A stretch of DNA of 64,000 nt from Amblyomma americanum (Eukaryota; Arthropoda; Arachnida; Ixodida; Ixodidae), in NCBI RefSeq assembly GCF_052857255.1, contig NC_135498.1, forward strand, positions 161,596,124-161,660,123. Direction: 5' to 3'. The position numbers and the translations under genes are program-made. The notes beneath the pieces are model-generated. The model did no database searches and was not told the DNA's origin. It saw nothing but the letters and a program-made list of their open reading frames with translations. Shown piece by piece: positions 20,188 to 32,929 of this stretch (the stretch's first letter is position 1; every line of letters begins with the position of its first letter).

Positions 20188-23100
20188 TTAAAAGAAGGAG
20201 TGAAGAACCGTTGCGCTGAGGTAGTCGCACAGGTTGCTAATGAAACGGTTGTCGATAGTCCACTTCACGTAGTCACTTTCGCGGTTCCACCGCAGGCCCA
20301 CCTCCCTGAGGAGCCGTTTTCTGATAGCAGCCGTCGCTGGGCACGTCCACAAGTGCCGCACATCACAAATGTCCGGTGCAGCGCTACAGTCAGGGCACCT
20401 GTCAGGTGCTGGCAGATCTTTTGCACGCCACCGATGACGGACAGATGGTGTCAGAGCCGCCCCTGCCCGAATCCGGCGCACGGATACCTCCTCCTGCCGA
20501 GTAAGACTACGAGGGAGAGGGTGCGAACACGGAGGAATTAGAGCGCGTGTTCGCTGGCGCAGAACTTCGGAATCGGAAACATGGGACAGGAATGGATCTG
20601 GGGGAAGAGGGGAAGGTGGCGGATTGTCTAGTGTTTGAAGATGAGTCATAGCATTCGCTTGAATGTTATGTGGATCCTGGGCATGGCCGCGAATCCAGTC
20701 TAGGCATGGTCGCGAATCCAGTGTATGCGCACAGGACATGGATACTTTGCGCAAAGCCGATGAATTGACTGTGAAATCTGGAATGTGCGTCGAACAGCCT
20801 TAAGCTGTTTAAGGGCGGCGCGGGAGTCGGTGTAAATATGAACTGTATTGAATGTTGGAACGAGCGGAAGGGAAGCAATGGCATTATAAATGGCTTGAAG
20901 TTCCAATGCCAGGGGAGTGCACGTATCCGCAGTATACGTCGCGCGAGAGTTGAGATGCGGATGAGATGGACTATTAACTCCCCTCTCTGCAGAATGTGAT
21001 GCATCCGTGTATAATATGCACCCTTCAGGCAGATACTCTGCTGATACCGACGGGGAAGCAGTGCGGCGATTGTCAGTGAGCTGGCAATAGGACCACGGTG
21101 AAAGTGTCTTTAAACGATGAAGTTTGAGAGACTGTTTTCGACCTCTATTTAACAACCGTTGGTCGATGATTTCACTGAGTGTATTAAGTTGGGCGAACTC
21201 CTGTAGCACAGGTATGGGTGTTAAACAAGGCAGATATGTTATGGCGCGCATAGCCTCATGATTGATTAGCTTCAAGGGAGTCCCACTGTCTGTTGGTGAG
21301 ACATTGAAATTGTGCCTGATATACTATCCGTGGCTGAAGGATAGAGCGCACAAGCTGGCGGGCCGTATGAGCACGTGCGCCACCAGAGCGCATAGCTATG
21401 CGACGAATCAGACCTAGAGTAGCGTGAGCCGATTTACGGGTGGCTGTCAAACACGGGGTGCCGGTCCCGGATGTATGGAGGAGATGAGCAAGAATACGAA
21501 CAGTCTCTATGTGAAGAATCAGAGAATTATTTAAAGTAAAATATGAATGGGGAGCTTTCCGTAAGCCACCTTTGTTTCCAATTCGAATGAAACATGATTT
21601 AGTAGGAGAGAGTGTTAGACCCAGAGGTGGGAGGCGAGATGTCAATACATCCAGCGCGTGTTGAAGGACCGACTGATGAATAGACGCATCTGGATGACAG
21701 CACCACAAGGTTATATCATCGGCATACGCAAGCATGCGGATAGAAGGGACGGACTCTAGGGCTCGAACAAGAGGAATTAAAGCCACATTATATAATGTTG
21801 GGGCGAGAACGGAGCCCTGCGGCACTCCTCTATTGGAAGTGAAGTTACCAAAGGGCTTTCCGTGCACACGAACGCTGAAGGTTCGATTTGCTAAAAAGGC
21901 GTGAATAGAGAGGAGGAACCGGTGAAGGAGACCAAGAGTTTGAAGGGAGGCAAAAATGGCAGAGTGAAGGATGTTATCATATGCCTTTGTTATGTCTGTA
22001 GCGATTACGGTTCGTACAAGGTGACTCTGCAGAGAGTGGTCAAGGACTTCAGTAGCCAAAGTAGCAAGGCCGTCCTCCGTTCCAATTTGTGGGCGGAAAC
22101 CAATTTGGGAATCTGGGTAACAATCATGGGATTCCAGCCACCACGACAAGCGTGCGGCTAGAATGTTTTCATAAAGCTTGCAGATGGTAGGCGTAAGAAA
22201 AATTGGACGAAGGGCCGAGAGAGATACTGGAGGCTGACCTGACTTGGGTATTGGAGCCACAATAGAATGCTTCCAGTCTCCCGGCATGACGCCAGAAAGC
22301 CACACTTCGTTAAATGTATCAAGTAGGGTTTGCAAAGCCCTCCCTTCCATGTTACGGAATAAGGAGTAGCTATGCCGTCGTGCCCGGGAGTAGTAGTAGT
22401 TTTTAAACGTTCAATGGAGGCCAGCAGCTCTGCCATGGTGAGGTCAGAAGTAATCCGATCGGAATGCTCTGTAATCGATAAGTCAGGTGGAGACGTAGCG
22501 GTGCAGTCATGGTTTGGAAAAAATTGACGGGCCGCTTGTTGTACAAATCTGTCCTCATCCACATTTAGCGCAAGGCGAATGCTCTCTGTGTAATCTGCAA
22601 GCTGAGAAGGGCGCTCCATGGCGTGAAACACTCTCCAAAGATGTCGATTGCCCTGCGTAGAGGACAGGCGGGCACACCATGCAGCCCAGCGTTGCCTGCC
22701 TAGCCGCTTTGCATAGCGCCGCGGCCGTGCGGTAACGCGGTGAAGAGTAGGAAGAGCCGATGGGTCATCGGGGTGACGAGTAGCGTAAAGATCCGCCTGG
22801 CGACGAAGAGCCCACTGATTCAAGAGTTGTATGTCCGGGTTTGGGTCGTCTTCATTTACAGTAGCGGTAATAGTGTGAGTAGCGAGAACAGCAGAGAAAG
22901 TAGACAGTGCTGAAGAGCGGTTGAATGTAGATAAATGATTTTCTGCACGTAGAGAGTCCCATGACGTTATTCGTACAGTGCGGCGTATTTTCCGTAGACG
23001 GGTATGCGTGAGGGAGATAAAAACAGGGCTGTGATCGCTACCCCAAGTATCAGAATCAACAGCCCAACGAAGGTTACCCGGGCCTAACCACCAAGTCAAA

Positions 23101-23690
23101 TCAGGTGAATACGGGCCACCTCGTGGGCGGGAAGAAGTATTCGGGTGGTTTAAAAGTTGAAAGGAGTGATCCGAAAAGCTCCGTTGGATGTGTGCACCAC
23201 TTGAGGAATCCGATGGGTAACCCCACGCAGTGTGTGCGCCGTTGAAGTCACCACCAACTTGAATAGGAATACCCGAGTTGATAGAATGTAGAAAACGAAC
23301 CCATCCCAGATTGGGAGATGCGGAGCCAGGACGACTATAAAAAGCAACTAGGACAAGGGGTGTGCGTGCAGGTTTTACAGTAACGGCGACAACCTCTTGA
23401 CGTGGGTTGCACCACCGTGAATGGTCGAGCGGTGTGTGCGGAACAGAACTGTGAATATAAATTGCAGATTTACCTGGGCTGAGGGAGGAGGCGGTGCAAC
23501 GGCGATCAGGGATAGAGGGTGAATGGTATGCGCAGAAACCTGAAAGGCGTGGGAGTGCATTATGCTCTTACAGTAGGAATGCCCATGCCCTTAGCTTTCC
23601 GTCGCGAAGGCGGATGTTCACTTCAGAGGCCTTATTAGCGAATCCTCTACAGTTCCACTGCACCACCACCGATGATGATGAGCTATCCAT
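20188..23690 (-). pseudogene. LINE-B ORF2: endonuclease, RT, RNase H, broken
   Basis: ORF2 starts ATGGATAG at 23690, overlapping the ORF1 stop. Endonuclease: VVVQWNCRGFANK (near 23660), GGDFNGAHTAWGY, WGSDHSPVFISL (near 23030); a TAA replaces a codon next to the catalytic Glu in AWAFLL*EHNALP near 23565. A frameshift near 22350 leads into RT: GFRPQIGTEDGLA, VIATDITKAYDNILHS, RGVPQGSVLAPTLYN, LAYADDITLWC. A second frameshift near 21265 leads to RNase H: ILYTDASHS, ALELQAIYNAI, IYTDSRAAL. A 23-bp tandem duplication (20680-20725) then breaks the frame, and the C-terminus carries CPDCSAAPDICDVRHLWTC. Confidence 0.88.
20680..20725. repeat. 23-bp tandem duplication in LINE-B RNase H
   Basis: GGCATGGCCGCGAATCCAGT (20680) followed by CTA is repeated at 20703 with two substitutions. 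Because 23 is not a multiple of 3, it shifts the frame between the WIRDHA and WIRGHA readings, so it explains the break in the RNase H domain. Confidence 0.85.
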
Positions 23691-25098
23691 GACGAGGCCG
23701 AAGAACTTCCACGTTGAGGGATGTCACCTGCTTCATCAGTGCTAATATCTTATCCACTGTCGGGGTAGTCACGGCTAACAGGTGGTCAGCACCTGATTGT
23801 GGCCCAGTGCTTACACGTGGTGATACCTCTGATGATTGCTCCTGAGTTAGTAGAATTCTTCGAGAGGATTTAGAAAGACGCTGTTCCCGGCGCTGGGTGA
23901 GTTCGTCTAGACGGCGGCGAGCCTCCGCGATTGCATTGTCTAAAGTTGTGTCTTCATCTGTGGTATCCACATGTGATGGATGCACTGGACGTTTTGGCGT
24001 ACCATTTGATCCGGGAAGTTGAGCCGCCTGTGCATATGTACGCTGGTGAGGAGACGTATGGTGAGCAGCGGGCTCATATAAAGGAAGTTCAGGGAAGTCG
24101 TCGTCGTCACATGCGAGTGCCGCAAAGCGATTACTTGTAGGAACCTCCATTTTTGCAGGCGACTTGTGAAACTTCTTCGCTTGCTTCTTCTTTGGACAAG
24201 CGGGGGAGCGAATGTCATGGTCCGGCGATTTGCACAGGGCACAAGGAACTGTTGGTTCATTCATGTCGGCCACAGCTGCTGGATTAGGGCAGGTATTTTG
24301 CATATGTCATTTGTGGCAGTGATAACAAAAAATACGACGAGGCTGGAAGGGCTGTGGTTTGACGATCGCACCGTAGTAGGTAAGGTACTTCGGGAGAGTC
24401 AACGGGCCTTGCAGGATGAGCAGGTATGGGCCCCGGCGACCCATAGGCAGTGCTTGCAGTACAACGTGAGCTGAGCAGCGAATATTTGCGCGCACCTCCT
24501 CGGGAGGGCTCGTGCTGTCGAAATGATAAACCATGCAGCGGAGTGTGTCAGGACCAGATGCAAAATATATTTGCACCGGGACATGCTTGCTGTCATCCAG
24601 GGGGATCCGCGTAACTGCGCAAACTTTCTGGGCGTCCATCAAGGATGACAAGTTTACCGTGATGGTGTTCGATGAGCGATGGACGACAAACCCGCCGTAG
24701 TTCGAAGAGCCAAGAGCGTGATCAATTGTGGCTTGAACATTCCGGGCAGGGATGGCAGTCATATCAAAGCGCAATGTAGTCTTGATGGTAACGCGGAACG
24801 AGTTCGCTGCAGGCGGAAGAGAGCCGTGACTCACGGGAGGCATCTGTGGAGGAGACTCAGAAGCTGGTGACAGCCCTTGGTGGGAATACTGAACCGGTGC
24901 GACGGGCACAGTTTCTTGAGGGAGTGCCACGGGCACAAAGGCGGTGGAGCAGTCCATGTCATAGGCCAAAGTCGTAGCATCGGAAGACGGCGCAGGCTGG
25001 AGGCCCAGAGGCGCTGACGATTGCGTGGACGTGGAGGCTGCATCAGGTGGCAATACAGCGGGCATCCGCGTAGCTGTCGTCGACAAAGCAGAATCCAT
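23683..25098 (-). pseudogene. LINE-B ORF1: Gag-like protein with zinc knuckle, one internal stop
   Basis: The frame runs from the ATG at 25098 (MDSALSTTATRM) to TAG at 23683-23685 with one TGA at about 24307, so it is about 471 residues with a single nonsense codon. The N-terminal part is Pro/Ala/Ser-rich, and a central ~200-residue region (SFRVTIKTTLRFDMTAIP to LTYYGAIVKPQ) resembles the RNA-binding core of LINE ORF1 proteins. The stop falls inside the first zinc knuckle (CYHCHK*HMQNTC). A second follows, CALCKSPDHDIRSPAC. The tail has a basic and Gln/Arg-rich coiled stretch. Confidence 0.82.
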
Positions 25099-25440
25099 AC
25101 AGACGCGTAGCGCGGCCTCGCTCGGCAGCGCCGAGCCAAGCCTAGCTTGCCCCTGAGGGTTCCGGTTGGGTTTTCTCACTTGACAATGCGCCTACCTTGC
25201 CGAGAATTTCTCCGCAGGGGCGTCGTCAGCATTCGGTCTCACGGAGGGCACTGTCCGACCCACGCCACACGCGAAAAGACAGCGAAAAGTGAAAACACGG
25301 ACCTAGAAGTAGACACGTAGCCACCCACTAGGTCTTCGTCTTCTTCTCTTATATGTCTTAGTCCATACTGAGACCTCAGCGCCATCTGTGTCAGCAACTA
25401 GAAACCAGCACACCCCGCATTGTGATCTTGTAGCGCCATC

Positions 25441-26245
25441 TGCAATAGCTTTGCGAAATTAACTACCTGCCCGTATCGGGACCGCTATATATACTCCGCC
25501 AAGAGGGGGGCACCCATATCCTGGGACCATTCTGTACCGAATTTGGTAGGCAAATAAAACCCCATAGGTTGTGGAATAGAAATGAAACAACAATTAAATA
25601 ATAACTAAACATCCTACACATGCAATCACTAATTGAAACGTTACCATATTGCACCGAAAGCCGAATTCTCAGCCCACTTTGGCCCCCCAAACAAAGCAAA
25701 TTCCGTTTGGGACGTATTTTTAAGGGGTGTAACTCGACAATGGGTTGACGTGCATCGTAATTTCTCTTATAGACGGCGCTAGGCGCCGACTGCTCCGCTA
25801 GGCGTCGTGCGTACACGCGTAGCCAAGAGTTGTGGCAATCTACCCCGTTTCAAAGGGGACGTTTCGAGAGCTCCTCTGAGGTGCGCTTGTTTCGCCGATA
25901 CGTTCACTACCACAGTGTGTTTGAAGAAGGGCATCGATGTACCTTTCTTTAATATCATTCATATCTAGTCTAGTAAACAAAGCAGCTACCGCTCGTTACT
26001 TTAACGTCTTCCAGACGGTGGCGGCCTTTATTGTGGGACAAACAAAAGTTTCGGCAGGACAAATCATGAAACGAAGCGGTGAGCACTGCATGTTGCTTAG
26101 GCTCTCGAGAGTGCAATGATAAGGTAGCAAAAAGGCTTCCAGCATCTGAACTTGGCAAAGCAAAAACGCAGAAAAGTCGTCAAAGTGGCACGCTGCTCGC
26201 GTAGTAGCCACACCCGCAAACCAGTTATTCAATTTTTGGGAAAAC
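25441..26245. other. No gene recognised; short LINE-end-like motif
   Basis: CCCCGTTTCAAAGGGGACG at about 25838-25856 matches the stem at the 3' end of LINE-C (CCCCGTTTCAAAGGGGATG near 43668). It may be a remnant of another copy. The rest has no recognisable features. Confidence 0.4.
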
Positions 26246-26562
26246 GCAGCCGCCGCGGCCGGGTTCAAGCCCGACCACGGCCGGGTTCGAACCCGACTAC
26301 GGGGGCTGCGTGTTTGGAGGCAAAACGCTAAGGCGCCTGTGTGCTGTGCTATGCCAGTGCACATTAAAGATCCCCAGGTGTTCGAAATTATTCCAGAGCC
26401 CTCCACTACAGCACCTCTTTCTCCCTTTCTTCTTTCACTCCCTCCTTTATCCCTTCCCTTTACGGTGCGGTTCATGTGTCCGCCGATATATGAGACAGAT
26501 ACTGCGCCATTTCCTTTTCCCCAAAACCAATTAATATTATTATTATTATTAATATTATTATT
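26246..26562 (+). mobile_element. tRNA-derived SINE with (TTA)n tail
   Basis: A B-box-like GGGTTCGAACCCG is followed by a body with GGAGGCAAAACGCTAAGGCG, GTGCACATTAAAGATCCCCA and CGAAATTATTCCAGAGCCCT, ending in an ATTATTATT tail near 26530-26562. The body corresponds to that of the SINE at 52975-53215 (reverse strand there). The T-arm segment is duplicated in tandem (26259-26280 and 26281-26302, 22 bp each) while the 5' half of the tRNA head is missing. Confidence 0.75.
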
Positions 26563-29500
26563 TAGCGCAGTCGTTTCCACCATCTGTCTTCATACTGATA
26601 CGGCGCCGCCTCGTCGCACATGCACAGGTTCAACCAATATCAAAAGGAACACATGAGCGCGCGGCCGCCCCTCCTCAGGATGCGCTTTCGTTGAGAGTCA
26701 CAGGTAATCAGCCGCAAACGCGCATGCGCAGGAAGGACGACAAGCTCTTCCGGCAAATTTTCCTGGTGCAGCCCATTCACTGCGCCTGTTGGCGGCAGCG
26801 CTTTGTGAAGCGCGGCGGCCACGCACTCACGTTTTCCCGTACATATTGCTTCTACCTGTACATAGCTACAGCTCGCGCTAGCTGCAAACAGCGTGACCGC
26901 GCCCCAGCAGCGCTACGGATGGAATCCTGCCTGTGCTGCTTTTGCGGCCCTTATCAAGTCATCACCGCACTGATCGCACGCAACACATACGAAAAAAATG
27001 TCTCGATGTGCGGACACTCCCATAGGGTCCGGTGGCTCAGTTGACTGTAGCGCACAAAGCGGCTGGAATCGCATCTTCGGTTTCTGTTTTGGGCATGCGC
27101 AGTTTGAATGCTAGCTATTGCTACGCGCTATTATGATCGGCATCAATATGGTGCGTTTTTTTTTCTGAATGGCTAGTTATTGTAAACGCGCGGAAACTTT
27201 ATCCTCGGTTTAGCAAATTATGAAAACAATCTAGCTTGCGACTGGTCTCACCAGTCATCCACCAGCTGTGCATTCGTTCAAAAGTGGCATTCGAAAAAAG
27301 GAACGCCAGAAAAAATGTGATATTAATGTCCGTTTTGATCCACACAAACACAAAAACATATTGATGCAGCTAGAGTAGCCATTTAGCACGTTACTAAGCT
27401 CGTTCCGAACTTACTTAAAGTGGCCGGTAGCATTGTGCTCGTAAAACGACCACTTCAGTTGTCAATTGCTGTCAAAGTTGCCTTCAAATCTCAGCTTTGG
27501 TGTGCACATAAGTTGAGGTTGGAGTGCTCAGTATTAATGACCAATTGCGATGACTGATACATTGTACGACCCTACTTAAATAGTGAAGGCTGTGGCTGAA
27601 AATATTCTCGAAAACCTAACATCTGACACAAAGGATGAAAAGCAAAAGCAAATGAATGAGCAGTGAGACCTGAAACTATTTTCTACCTGCAGTTATGCCC
27701 TTCATAAAGAAACCTGGCAAATGACATGAACGTCTACTGGAAATCTGGCCCCAGATTCTCGCTCATGTGAGCGTCATGAAAATTGAAGCCCCAAAAAGAT
27801 ATGACTGTGGAATAAGACATATTATGCACCTTGTAACCGCTCACTAGTAGTGGGATAAGAATTTCCTCTTCCGCACAATAATACATTAGTCACCAAGGGA
27901 GGCCATTCTGCTAGTCACCAAAAGCACTATGAACAAACTGCAAACCAACAATGTGTCGTGATGAGAGCACACCATGTCCTGCACTTGTGAGCCAATATAT
28001 GAGTCTTGGCAGCAGTAGGCATCGTCACTCATGTGTGATGACATCTGCTCAAAAAGAAAGCGGGCACCTAAATTATGTTTTGCAATTTAGAATTAAACTT
28101 TTCAGTAAACTATACTTGCTTTAGAAACATGAGCACTGCTACAGGAGAAGTAAAAAAGAACGAAAAGCTGCCAGCTGTCATTAGGACCACTGCAAAAAAA
28201 AGAGAACGGAAGAGAAGGGATTCAGCAAAGAAAAAATGGAGTGATGAACTTCGTGATGACGCCAATAAAACACAAGAAATCAGGGCGGAAACCATGAATA
28301 AAAAGCGAAAAACATAAAGAAGGCATGCAACACTCAGCAGTGCTACCTCTGCAAATTAAAAACAATAAATTGTGCTACACATAAAGAATAAGTTTAAAGG
28401 AATCTAAGTAGGCAATTTTGTCTGCATGTTTTTTTTCAATGCTGCGTTAGGAGTTAGACAATGAATGGACCGCAACGTAGTATCTGCCTACGAACGTTAA
28501 ATAATTTATAATCGCATTTCCATCTCTCATACTCTTTTGCTTTGATCAGCCGAACAATGATGGTGATGCCTACTTGGCCTTAAGGTCTTATGAGGGACCC
28601 CAAAACTTGCAATATAAACCTTAATCTGTAGGTTTAATTCACTACAACTATTAGGACAGCCTGCTTTCGTCGCTGGAATGAAAATAAACGTCGTATCAGC
28701 AATTGTATTGCCTGTTTTCTCGCTTTGCACACGAGCTAAATACCAACTACACGTCTCAGCCATCGTTAGAATAATGAAACTGAAGAAACCTGAAGGAGAA
28801 AGACAATTACAAATTAATTACCAGTCATAGGCGAATATCACGGGGTGTTGCATGTATATAATTAGCTAAGGCATTATTTCAAAGACGCAAGCAAACATCT
28901 GGTATCTAAAGATCACTAAAGAACTTAAAGCATGAACCGTTACTTAATATGATGACACGCTAGCAGATAGGGGAAGTAAAAACAGTATTGCTACAACCAG
29001 CACTATGATGCAATGGCCTTCAGAATGCAGCGGCCTTTTGTCTTCTATGATGCGCTTAGTCAGTGCAAGATGCACAGCCATATATGACGAGACCTCAAAG
29101 CGTGGTGTAAGTACCCCTACGATCTGGTGCTTTCAAAGATGTGCATTTTGCAGGTCATCGAATGCGTCTTTATTAATATGCCATTTTTCATTACAACCAC
29201 TGTAGCTATGTGCATGATTGTTAAAAGACCCCCCATCGTCCAACCTCACGTTACATAACAGAGACTTCCCTCTGAATAATGTCCAGGGTTCTCCTGATAA
29301 GAAAGTGTGCTACCTCTTTTCCATGAGACAAGAGTTTTTTGCAGGCATAGGGAAAAATTAACAAGGGATGTGTGTGAGGCCTATCACATAAACGTGAATG
29401 GTAACACGCGTGTATGCACAGCTTCGGGGATTTTTCATGATTGTGAAATTAACGACCTTGATCCCCATGATCACAAGTGTTTGCGGAGAAGCATGGGTCC

Positions 29501-31060
29501 TGATTGTTTTTTGGAGAGTATTAATACCTACGTTTTTTCCGATCAACCTGAGCTGTGAGACAGCGCTTGTCCTTCATTCTTGTTGGTCGTCGCTGTGCTG
29601 TTTTTTTTGCTTCTTCAGTATGCACCAATTTGTTCAGTTTTTGGGTCTTCTGATGAAAAAATTGTCACTTTTAGCGTGTCTTTTTCCGTTTTATTTTCAA
29701 TTTACCTTTCGTAGTTCTCAGTGTGTGCAATTCAATCCATTAATTTTGGCGAGCTGATGATGTAAACAGCTGTAAGTTCAGCTCGCATTATTATCTTAGA
29801 TGCTATTTTTTTCGAGCTTTGTTTAATTCAGCCGTTATGCAGCATGCCAAAAGGCTTAGTCAGCCAAGCCACTACAAGCTCTTAATTTCATATAAATGTA
29901 TTAGAGTAAAAACATTGACTCAACTGACACAGTGTCGTCAGCAAACAAGTGTAATGGCAAAAAACACCAAAACTGACCAAGATAATCATCAACGTAACGT
30001 TTTATCGTGAATATACAGTGATGCAAATAGGACTAGTAAGCATGCAGCTTTTTTCATTTAGCATTTTCAGATTTTTTGTGCAGTGACTATGTGTAAACTG
30101 TATGAATTGTTTTGCTGTTGATGGTTCTCATTCTGAACTCACTTCTAGAGGCCTTAAGAATATTTCAATAAGAGTGAGAGGACATAGAAGGCTGAATAAA
30201 ACCTTTGCTTGATCACAAGAGAAGTTGTCAGTATAGAGAGTCTGAGTAAGGCTGAAAGTTCACTTAATGTTTCATCTTTAGGGGCATTTTGCCCATATTT
30301 TGGCCAAGTGAAATAAGACGCCTTTGCTACAGCATTATCTGAAGAGTCCCATGTGACACCGGCATTGCTATAGAATGATGACATGCACATGCTTTTGCTA
30401 TAATTGTCTATGAGGGGTGCCATGCGACATGGGTATTAGAGCATACGGATAACAACGTTGTCCTCCTGCTGTAATATCCCCTTCAGATGCTGTCTTGGAG
30501 CCCATCACTTCATACCGATGTTTCGTAAAGCGCAGCATCATCGAAGGGGTCTTAGTTATTCGAGAACAATGGAGAGGAAAATAAAGAGAGATTGAGATAG
30601 AAAGCGGCTCAGCCGACACTATGCCAGGGTGTTCTCTGCTCTTATGCAGTCTTGGAGCTGAGTGCCGAGTTTTGGAAAGACTCGCTGTGTGAGAGCACGG
30701 GTTTTCCTTTTTTCTTCCACCGTTTGTGTTGTGCTGTCAACTTTGCATTTTTCTCCGTCTCGAGTTTTACGAAATTTGGTAATGATTCTTGCTAAAGATT
30801 ACTGCAGAATTTTCGAAATGGCAGAGAAAAAATGTTCCGACCACCACTGAGAAGAAAAAAGTGGATGCTTGCTTCGGATTCATACAGTCCCTATCATCCA
30901 CCATGGGAATGCCGAGAAGACAACACGGTGCACTTTGCTTGGGCCTAAAACATGAGTACTTTTGGAGAACTGCAATTTTCTTAAATTATAGAAGAAAGAA
31001 TAAGAAAGAATGCTGTAGTAGAGGACTGTGGAATAATTTGAACCCCGAGCGGTTTTCAAC
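26563..31060. other. No feature recognised (about 4.5 kb)
   Basis: AT-rich sequence with short open frames and no recognisable motifs. The frame at 28075-28317 (plus) encodes a Lys/Arg-rich 80-residue peptide of simple composition. Nothing here is supported as a gene. It may be host intergenic DNA or old unclassified repeats. Confidence 0.45.
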
Positions 31061-31062
31061 GT

Positions 31063-31437
31063 TCATTTATAGCGCAGGGCGAAAGGCAGTACATGCGACT
31101 CCTTCATCTGTATGAAAAACCTCGATTGCTCATTAGGGACCAGTTCGTCCTCGACAAAGACCAGGCCGTTGAGCTCGCGCTGTTTGGACCCGGTGGTGCA
31201 GCTGCCGGATACGTAGCCCCACCTGGCGCCATCAAAATAATTTGCGCATGCGCATTGGCTGCGCACGGGCTCCCGGTACTCCGGTAACGGTAGCACTGTA
31301 CGCGGTATGCTAAAGGTGTCTTTTAAATCAATTACATGGTAGAGTGGCACACGGTCATCCACTTCCAAATTAAACACCGCTCCGTGTGGCCACCGAGGCC
31401 AGCGCAGGGTACCTTGATGCCCGCGGTGCGTTGCCAC
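31063..31437 (-). other. Unrecognised 124-codon open frame
   Basis: The minus strand encodes a protein-like sequence (VFNLEVDDRVPLYHVIDLKD, then YREPVRSQCACANYFDGARW) starting with ATG. Composition is not low-complexity and the frame is longer than its neighbours, so it may be a fragment of a real coding sequence, probably an element. I do not recognise a family. Confidence 0.3.
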
Positions 31438-31763
31438 GCCGAAGCTTTAGGGTGGGGTGCCTAGATGGATAGCAGGCACCCTATATGCTGGCCTAGGTAT
31501 AGTGCTCTAAGAGCACTAAGAGCACTAAGTGCTCTAAGAGCACTATGCCTGCGGTGCCGCAATGGCCAGCGCGAGCTACAGTCTAGACAGTGAATCTCAG
31601 ATTCCTCGTCAAATTCGGGAGATGTTGTGAGGCCACCCGAAACCCCTAAGAATTTAAGCACTGCTTTATACACGTCATGAAAGTGCCAGTAATTGATGAT
31701 GACGTACTCAGAAGAGACGTACCGTGTTTACCAAAAGTAACCGAGCAGCGTGCCGGCGGCTGG

Positions 31764-32042
31764 AGCGGGCTCACAGCCGAGCGACGGCGCTGCCATCTGG
31801 GGCTCTGGCTGATCCGTGGCTGCGAGTGTAAACTGGCTGACGTAAGCCAGCGCCCTCACTCAGTACGACAGCGCTCCAAAGGCGCGAAAGTACTCGCCGC
31901 ATATACCCTCTGCTTTCTTCTTATCAATAAAAGAAGGGGAGGGGGTTGAGAAAGCGGACTTACGTCACCAAGTTTACGCTCCAAGTCGAGAAGCAGCGGC
32001 CAGCTCCAAAGCGCTCCTGCTCGGCCGAGAGCCCGGCCCGCT
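31764..32042. repeat. Imperfect inverted repeat, ~83-bp arms
   Basis: The left arm 31764-31846 and right arm 31959-32042 are inverted copies: AGCGGGCTC near the outer ends, AGCCGAGC further in, and TGACGTAAG at the inner edges. The loop is about 110 bp. It could fold into a hairpin and may be a foldback element or a head-to-head pair of repeat fragments. Confidence 0.5.
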
Positions 32043-32929
32043 GAAGTCGCGGCTTCTCGGTTATGTTTGGCAAAGACGGCATACATATTATTTTGAATAG
32101 GGGAACGCTAATACATGCCATCAATTTTCTGGTTAAAAGCAAGCATCGAAACAAAGGCGCTGATCCCTGTACAGAGGTCTAATAAGCATTTTATAGAAAC
32201 CTCAATGCATGCATGTACACTTATACACACGCTGAACGGGCATAGGCAAGAAGAGCCCCACATCTGGACAGTGGAGGCATCCTCTCCAATGCTCTTTTCG
32301 GACCTCTTCACTACTGAACAGCAGGCGCTTCACCTGCGTAACATGACTTTCAGCTGTGTATTCTTGCACCAATAATGTCTGGCACTTACTGGCAATTGTT
32401 TGCATTGTTAACATTTGACACAGACACAAGGCAATGTTTAAACGGACCATGCTTTAAACACATATCGACACTTACTCACAATAGCTTTTCCGGTAAGCTC
32501 TACAGTGCTTGGGTTTTTGAAAACCATTTAATTTGAAATGGCTCTATAAAAGGCTCCAAAGCGCTCCTTTCCAAGGTTTGTTCTTCGCAAGCATTTGGCA
32601 ATCATTTTTCTTCATGGCCGGTTGCCACTAAAAACTTTTCAGCTGCAGGCAACAATACCATTATTACACAGGCGATCGAGCAGGCAGTCCACTGTTTGCG
32701 GTGTAGCTGCAACGCGTCGCTCGATTTGCTCCGTCGCCTGCATGCGAAACAACCTTGACGCGACACCCCCTCCCCCTGGTAAGGTGATTGGAGTAGCGGA
32801 GTGGAATGACGAGCTGGTGTAATCCCGCATCAAATCACTGTAACAAAGTATAAGCGCAGCAGATGACGCAACGTTAAACAGGCCGAGGAGCACACGCTAT
32901 CGGCAATCCGCTGGGGGTCGATAGTGAAG
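32043..32929. other. No gene recognised
   Basis: The 16-bp word GCTCCAAAGCGCTCCT occurs at about 32003 and again at about 32554, just downstream of CTATAAAAG. This could be a promoter fragment of an old repeat. There is nothing else. Confidence 0.35.

Larger units (their letters stand above)
20103..25440 (-). mobile_element. I-type non-LTR retrotransposon (LINE-B), inactivated
   Basis: Minus-strand two-ORF LINE: leader about 25440-25099, ORF1 25098-23683, ORF2 23690-20188, then a 3' UTR ending in an AATAAAAAACAAACAAAAAA-type tail at about 20103-20125. The domain set (zinc-knuckle ORF1, APE endonuclease, RT, RNase H) is the same group as LINE-A but a different family. The 5' boundary is approximate. 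Damage is light: one stop in ORF1, one stop in the endonuclease, two frameshifts and a 23-bp duplication in RNase H. Confidence 0.87.

Noticed and set aside
26563..31060. Host gene in the repeat-poor 26.6-31 kb interval
   Set aside because: No open frame has recognisable domains or convincing exon chains; short Lys/Arg-rich peptides are not enough.
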